This document shows positions 5,526 through 8,916 of a stretch of 8,916 nucleotides of DNA, one piece after another. The stretch's first letter is position 1; the number at the start of each line of letters is the position of its first letter. Below the pieces are notes generated by a model. That model saw only the letters and a list, made by a program, of their open reading frames with translations, was not told where the DNA came from and searched no databases. The position numbers and the translations under genes are program-made. Location of the stretch: contig JALGTI010000177.1 of assembly GCA_029821455.1 (NCBI GenBank), forward strand, positions 1 through 8,916. The letters run 5' to 3'. The DNA is from Candidatus Zipacnadia bacterium (lineage in GTDB: Bacteria; Armatimonadota; Zipacnadia; Zipacnadales; Zipacnadaceae).

Positions 5526-6347
5526 GGCCCAGCCGAACAATCTCCAGTAAACCAGATCATCTGCACCGATGCCCTCGAGGGCCTGCGGCGGCTGCCTGAT
5601 GGGCTGGTGCACTGCGCCATCACCAGTCCCCCCTACTGGCGGCAGGTGGACTACGGCTTCGCGGGCCAGATAGGGCAGGAGGGCTATGCAGAATATCTGG
5701 CGCGCCTGCTCCAGGTCTGGCGCGAGACCGAGCGGGTGCTGGCACCCAACGGGAAGCTGTGCATCAATGTCCCGATCATGCCGATGCCCAAGCGCGTGCT
5801 GAACGAGGGCCACACCCGCACCAACATAAGTCTCAGCCACGACATCGAGCATCAGATCGTCACCCAGACCGACCTGCGCCGCTTCAGCCTCTACATCTGG
5901 CAGAAACAGACCACCGAGAAGATGTTCGGCAGCTACCCCTATCCGCCCAATTTATATGAGCAGAACACCATCGAGTTCATCAACGTCTTCGTCAAGCAAG
6001 GCCAGCCACGCAGGCTGTCCCCGCAGGTCAAGGAGCGCAGCCGGCTGACCACTGAGGAGTGGATGGACCTCACCCGCCAGGTCTGGAACATCTACCCGGA
6101 GGATGTGAAGCGCCAGGGCGGCCATCCGGCGCCGTTTCCGGTGGAACTGCCCACACGAGTGCTGCGCATGTACACCTTCGCTGCCGTGCCGGAGGCCGAT
6201 TTTGAGGGCGACGTAGTGCTGGATATGTTCAACATCGGCATTGACGCCAAGGCAGAATACTGCCAGGCAGCCCAGAAGCGCCTGGCGCAGGTTGAGTTCG
6301 GGGAGGTGCTGAAGGACCGCTTGGCGAATGCCGCTCGAAAACGATAG
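5523..6347 (+). CDS. Orphan SPPY-type DNA methyltransferase lacking motif I (probably inactive)
   Basis: Belongs to the DNA methylase N4/N6 family (beta-type order, catalytic motif IV before motif I). Seen: an NQIICTDALEGLRRLP start, catalytic TSPPYW at 34-39, a central variable region (about 90-175) that would contact DNA, and the HPAPFPVELPTRVLRMY block (201-217) typical before motif I. The next block should read LDPFxGSGTT plus a helix, then IGID. Here VVLDMF (231-236) runs straight into NIGIDAKAEYCQAAQKRL, so the glycine-rich SAM loop and about 15-17 residues are missing in frame; the junction is at 6230/6231. ATG at 5523 has GAGGAG 9 bases upstream; in-frame GTG (5487) or TTG (5493) starts inside the repeat are alternatives. 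No restriction enzyme gene is adjacent. SPPY favours N4-cytosine, but the target base is unproven. Confidence 0.85.
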   Translation: MGPAEQSPVNQIICTDALEGLRRLPDGLVHCAITSPPYWRQVDYGFAGQIGQEGYAEYLARLLQVWRETERVLAPNGKLCINVPIMPMPKRVLNEGHTRTNISLSHDIEHQIVTQTDLRRFSLYIWQKQTTEKMFGSYPYPPNLYEQNTIEFINVFVKQGQPRRLSPQVKERSRLTTEEWMDLTRQVWNIYPEDVKRQGGHPAPFPVELPTRVLRMYTFAAVPEADFEGDVVLDMFNIGIDAKAEYCQAAQKRLAQVEFGEVLKDRLANAARKR

Positions 6348-6361
6348 AGGATGTGCTCACG

Positions 6362-8650
6362 ATGAGGGCAGTTCGTGTCGTATTACTGAAGTTCTGTCAT
6401 TTGTCCGTACTTGTGCTTTGGGGGGTCGTTTGCAGGCCTCCGTACGCATATGCACAGCAGGCGGTGCGTGTAAACGGCCTTGCGGTGGAGTTTGTAGGTG
6501 GGCAGGCGATAAGAGGAGTCGTCAACCCCATTACAGTCATGGCCGTCCCAGGCTCTGGGGAATTCGATGTCAATGCTCGTGCCATTGACCTCGACAAAGC
6601 AGTAGCTATTCAGGAGGCTCGCAACTTTGCTCAGTTCGTGGCAAGCACCTTCGGCTATTCCTCCGACTTTTCTCAATACAACATCCACATAAGCTACGAC
6701 GAGAAATATCGTAAGCAGGGCGGAGGGTCCGGTGCTGCCACCCTCGCCACAGGGATTGTGGCTGCACTGGCCGGCATACCTGTTCGGATGGATGTGGCAA
6801 TCACCGGCGACATAACGCAGGTCGGCGAGATTAAACGCGTGGATGGGATTGCCAAAAAGGTGACTGCCGCTCTTGAATGGGGCTGCAACACGATAATCGT
6901 GCCAAGTGCTAACCGTAATGATGTCCTCGCCTTACCTGCTATCGTCTTTGAACGCACACAGATTGTCGCCGCGTCAACCATGGGGCAAGTTCTCTTCCAT
7001 GCTTTTGGGACCTCAGGGCCGTCAGCTCAGCAATATGCTGCCGTAGCATACAATCGGCGGCGGGCCCTGGCTGCCCTCGCTAACGAAGATTACCAGACTG
7101 CTTCTGGGATGCTTGCCAACCTGGTTGCCGCTCTTCCGGGTGATCTTAGCTTGGAGTACTGGAAGAAGATAGCCGACGCTGGTCATGACCGACTGAAGAC
7201 GGCCGCCAACGAGTACGAGGAGGGCACGCGACTTCTTAATGAGGGCAAGGCATTAGAGGCCGTACCACATTTGATGGAGGCAGCGGCACTAGTCCCAGAC
7301 AACCAGGAATACGCGGATGCGCTCAAGCAAGCACAGGAACGAGCCAAACAGGCTGCCGAGGAAGAGCGGGAACAGTTGGTCAAAGAGACACTGCAACGCG
7401 CTCAAGACGCCAAGAACCGAGGGGATCTAGAGGTGGCGTTCTCTGGGTACCAAGTCCTAACGAAGATGGAACCCGATAATGCTGCATATCGGACTGAGCG
7501 CGACGAGGCCCTAGCGCTATACCTACACGACCTTCAGGAAGAGGCCACAGCAGAAGCGGCCGCTGGGAGTCTGGCCACAGCCCGCGCTCTGTGTGAGAGA
7601 ATCCTCCAATTGGCGCCCGACAGAGAAAACGTCAAGGACCTGCTTGATACTTGCCTGGCGGAGGAACAAGCAGCCCCCGTACTTGCAGGCCCCTGGGAGA
7701 TGGGACCTCAGCTATCCTTGCTGCAATGGTCTTACGACCACGAGGCTCAGGGCGCAGTTGCTAGGGTACTCACAGAAGCACTTGGTAAGCGAACTGAGCA
7801 TAAGGGTCTCTGCTACCTTACTGTCTCGCGTCTGCTATCACAAGTCGGCGACCTTACTGGTGCTCAGGAAGCATATCGCGAGTTCGTGACTACGGCTCCA
7901 GAGGGATGTACTTCAGTCGCCCTGGACGCGGAGTTGTCCTCTGTGGTGCGGGCAGGCTGCGATGCTCTGGATGCCAGGAACTGGACAAAGGCCACTGAAC
8001 TCAGCGAGGAGGTTCTGAGAGACGCTCCTGGATGCGCCATCGGCCATTTGCTTGCCAGCCATGCAGGACTTGCTGCCCGTGGCATCCTAGCTGCCAACGA
8101 TGTGGAGTTACTGTCGAAGGTTCTCTCCCATGCGGTTTGGGCGTGCAAGCTAGCGCCCTCGAATCCTTACTGTCACGCACAGGCAGCTTTCATTTATGCA
8201 GTGCTGGGTCGAGGCTGGGAGGCTGATGTGCATGCTCAACTGTGCCACGAATTGCTGGAGAATAATGCCTTGGCACTGCGGACTCGTGTCATAGCTGCGG
8301 TAGAATCCGGCGACGCAAATACAGCCGTGGACGCTGCCAATACGCTAGTTATGATTGAGCCCAGGAGGGGCTCAGGCTATCTGCTGCGAGCATACGCATA
8401 TAACCTAGGTGGCGACCTCAGCGAAGCGAACTGGAGCCTGCGACAGGCCACTAGGTATGCGCCCCCTCTTGCTAGACACCAAGACCTCCAAATGCGTGCC
8501 CGCACGCTCTGCTATCTAACCAAAGAGTTTATCCCAGCGGGCCAGGTTCTCAATGATAGTCTGGCAGAGGCAGGAGACTTCGTAGGTGCGCACTTCGGTG
8601 CAGAGCTGCCCAAGGAACTGTTGCTCTGGCCACCATTCGTAGATGAGTAA
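6362..8650 (+). CDS. Exported Lon-type (S16) protease domain fused to a TPR array
   Basis: A 762-residue protein. Residues 1-31 form a signal peptide (basic start, hydrophobic core, AYA before Gln32), so the rest should lie outside the cytoplasm. Residues about 40-215 match the Lon proteolytic domain: NIHISYDEKYRKQGGGSGAA aligns with Lon's catalytic-Ser block (Ser123), DVAITGDITQVGEIKRV with Lon's TGEITLRGxVLPI, DGIAKKVTAA with GGLKEKLLAA (Lys166) and NTIIVPSANRNDV with the following strand. Ser123 and Lys166 are 43 apart, the same as Ser679-Lys722 in E. coli Lon. No AAA+ ATPase is present. From about 230 to the end the chain is helical, with TPR-like units (clear at about 285-318, 342-375, 388-424, 484-515, 636-700) and a charged helix at 318-350. 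ATG 6362 has AGAGGA upstream; GTG 6353 is poorer. It starts 14 bases after the methyltransferase. Confidence 0.85.
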   Translation: MRAVRVVLLKFCHLSVLVLWGVVCRPPYAYAQQAVRVNGLAVEFVGGQAIRGVVNPITVMAVPGSGEFDVNARAIDLDKAVAIQEARNFAQFVASTFGYSSDFSQYNIHISYDEKYRKQGGGSGAATLATGIVAALAGIPVRMDVAITGDITQVGEIKRVDGIAKKVTAALEWGCNTIIVPSANRNDVLALPAIVFERTQIVAASTMGQVLFHAFGTSGPSAQQYAAVAYNRRRALAALANEDYQTASGMLANLVAALPGDLSLEYWKKIADAGHDRLKTAANEYEEGTRLLNEGKALEAVPHLMEAAALVPDNQEYADALKQAQERAKQAAEEEREQLVKETLQRAQDAKNRGDLEVAFSGYQVLTKMEPDNAAYRTERDEALALYLHDLQEEATAEAAAGSLATARALCERILQLAPDRENVKDLLDTCLAEEQAAPVLAGPWEMGPQLSLLQWSYDHEAQGAVARVLTEALGKRTEHKGLCYLTVSRLLSQVGDLTGAQEAYREFVTTAPEGCTSVALDAELSSVVRAGCDALDARNWTKATELSEEVLRDAPGCAIGHLLASHAGLAARGILAANDVELLSKVLSHAVWACKLAPSNPYCHAQAAFIYAVLGRGWEADVHAQLCHELLENNALALRTRVIAAVESGDANTAVDAANTLVMIEPRRGSGYLLRAYAYNLGGDLSEANWSLRQATRYAPPLARHQDLQMRARTLCYLTKEFIPAGQVLNDSLAEAGDFVGAHFGAELPKELLLWPPFVDE

Positions 8651-8916
8651 CTACCCGAGGAGAACGACGCCACTTTCACACGCCCAGGACAACCGCGGGT
8701 GCAGTATTGCGCGAGGTGTGAGAAACCTGTCCGCCCTGCACGTCAAGCTGGCCAACCGCCGTAGCGAGGCGGTGGCAGTCTTTCTCATCTGCGCGGCGGT
8801 GTTGGCCGGCAGTTGGCTGCTGCAGCCCAATGCCGATGGTACCGGCCTCCAGAACGCACCGCCCTACGGCCTGTGTCTGTTTCGCGCCATCACCCACCTC
8901 CCCTGCCCCTTCTGCG
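8643..8916 (+). CDS. DUF2752-like membrane protein, N-terminal 91 residues (cut by window edge)
   Basis: An open frame runs from the ATG at 8643 to the edge. Its ATG lies inside the last codons of the protease gene (8-base overlap, ATGAGTAA), a sign of translational coupling; no separate ribosome site is obvious. A later GTG at 8718 is an alternative start. After a basic stretch (about 26-45) comes one hydrophobic segment, AVAVFLICAAVLAGSWLL (48-65), then LCLFRAITHLPCPFC at the edge. DUF2752 proteins show just this arrangement, with a PCPxCG(L)TRA motif between membrane helices. The function of the family is not known to me. The motif is complete only beyond the edge. Confidence 0.65.
   Translation, partial: MSNYPRRTTPLSHAQDNRGCSIARGVRNLSALHVKLANRRSEAVAVFLICAAVLAGSWLLQPNADGTGLQNAPPYGLCLFRAITHLPCPFC

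Noticed and set aside
4890..5852. Minus-strand frames of 184 and 125 residues opposite the pilin and methyltransferase genes
   Set aside because: The plus-strand genes carry clear family motifs over the same span; the antisense products resemble no known domain.
5523..6347. A restriction-modification system
   Set aside because: No endonuclease or specificity gene lies beside the methyltransferase, and its SAM-binding motif is missing.
8676..8897. 73-residue minus-strand frame at the right edge
   Set aside because: The plus strand there encodes a hydrophobic segment and a PCPFC motif in a frame coupled to the preceding gene, which is better supported.

Overview
The window looks like a chromosomal segment of an environmental bacterium, most plausibly from Armatimonadota or a related group. 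This is inference: the pseudopilin has the FPVFSKAREKAR / Y.QDYDE / H-X9-D signature typical of the many pilin-like proteins in Armatimonadota and Planctomycetota, and the other genes do not contradict it. No rRNA, tRNA, CRISPR array, transposase or phage gene was seen.

Minus strand, 1-4235: a four-gene cluster for lower glycolysis/gluconeogenesis, transcribed right to left: yvcK (membrane-anchored, UDP-GlcNAc-binding-type regulator of carbon flux and cell wall), gap (GAPDH), pgk (phosphoglycerate kinase) and tpiA (triosephosphate isomerase, cut by the window edge). Three of the four genes start with GTG or TTG, each chosen from a good Shine-Dalgarno. A textbook sigma-70 promoter (TTGACA, 17 bp, TATAAT) sits upstream of yvcK. 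Between yvcK and gap lie a terminator-like hairpin, a weaker internal promoter and a perfect 18-bp palindrome overlapping the predicted start of transcription, so gap-pgk-tpiA probably has its own regulation.

Centre, 4236-5522: a 530-bp intergenic region full of repeats (two adjacent small hairpins, a copy of a widespread 'TTCGAC..GCTCAGG..GGTGAGC' type interspersed repeat, and a 93-bp element), then a type IV pilin-like gene, then a second copy of the 93-bp element. The two copies flank the pilin gene in direct orientation and align without gaps at 71 of 93 positions. The first codons of the pilin gene appear themselves to be made from the interspersed repeat.

Plus strand, 5523-8916: three tightly packed genes. 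The first is an orphan SPPY-type DNA methyltransferase that lacks its SAM-binding motif I through what looks like an in-frame internal deletion. The second is a 762-residue exported protein combining a Lon-type (S16) protease domain, with its Ser-Lys dyad, and a long TPR array. The third is a DUF2752-like membrane protein that overlaps the protease gene by 8 bases and runs off the edge. The exported Lon-TPR protein is the best candidate here for an uncharacterised system.
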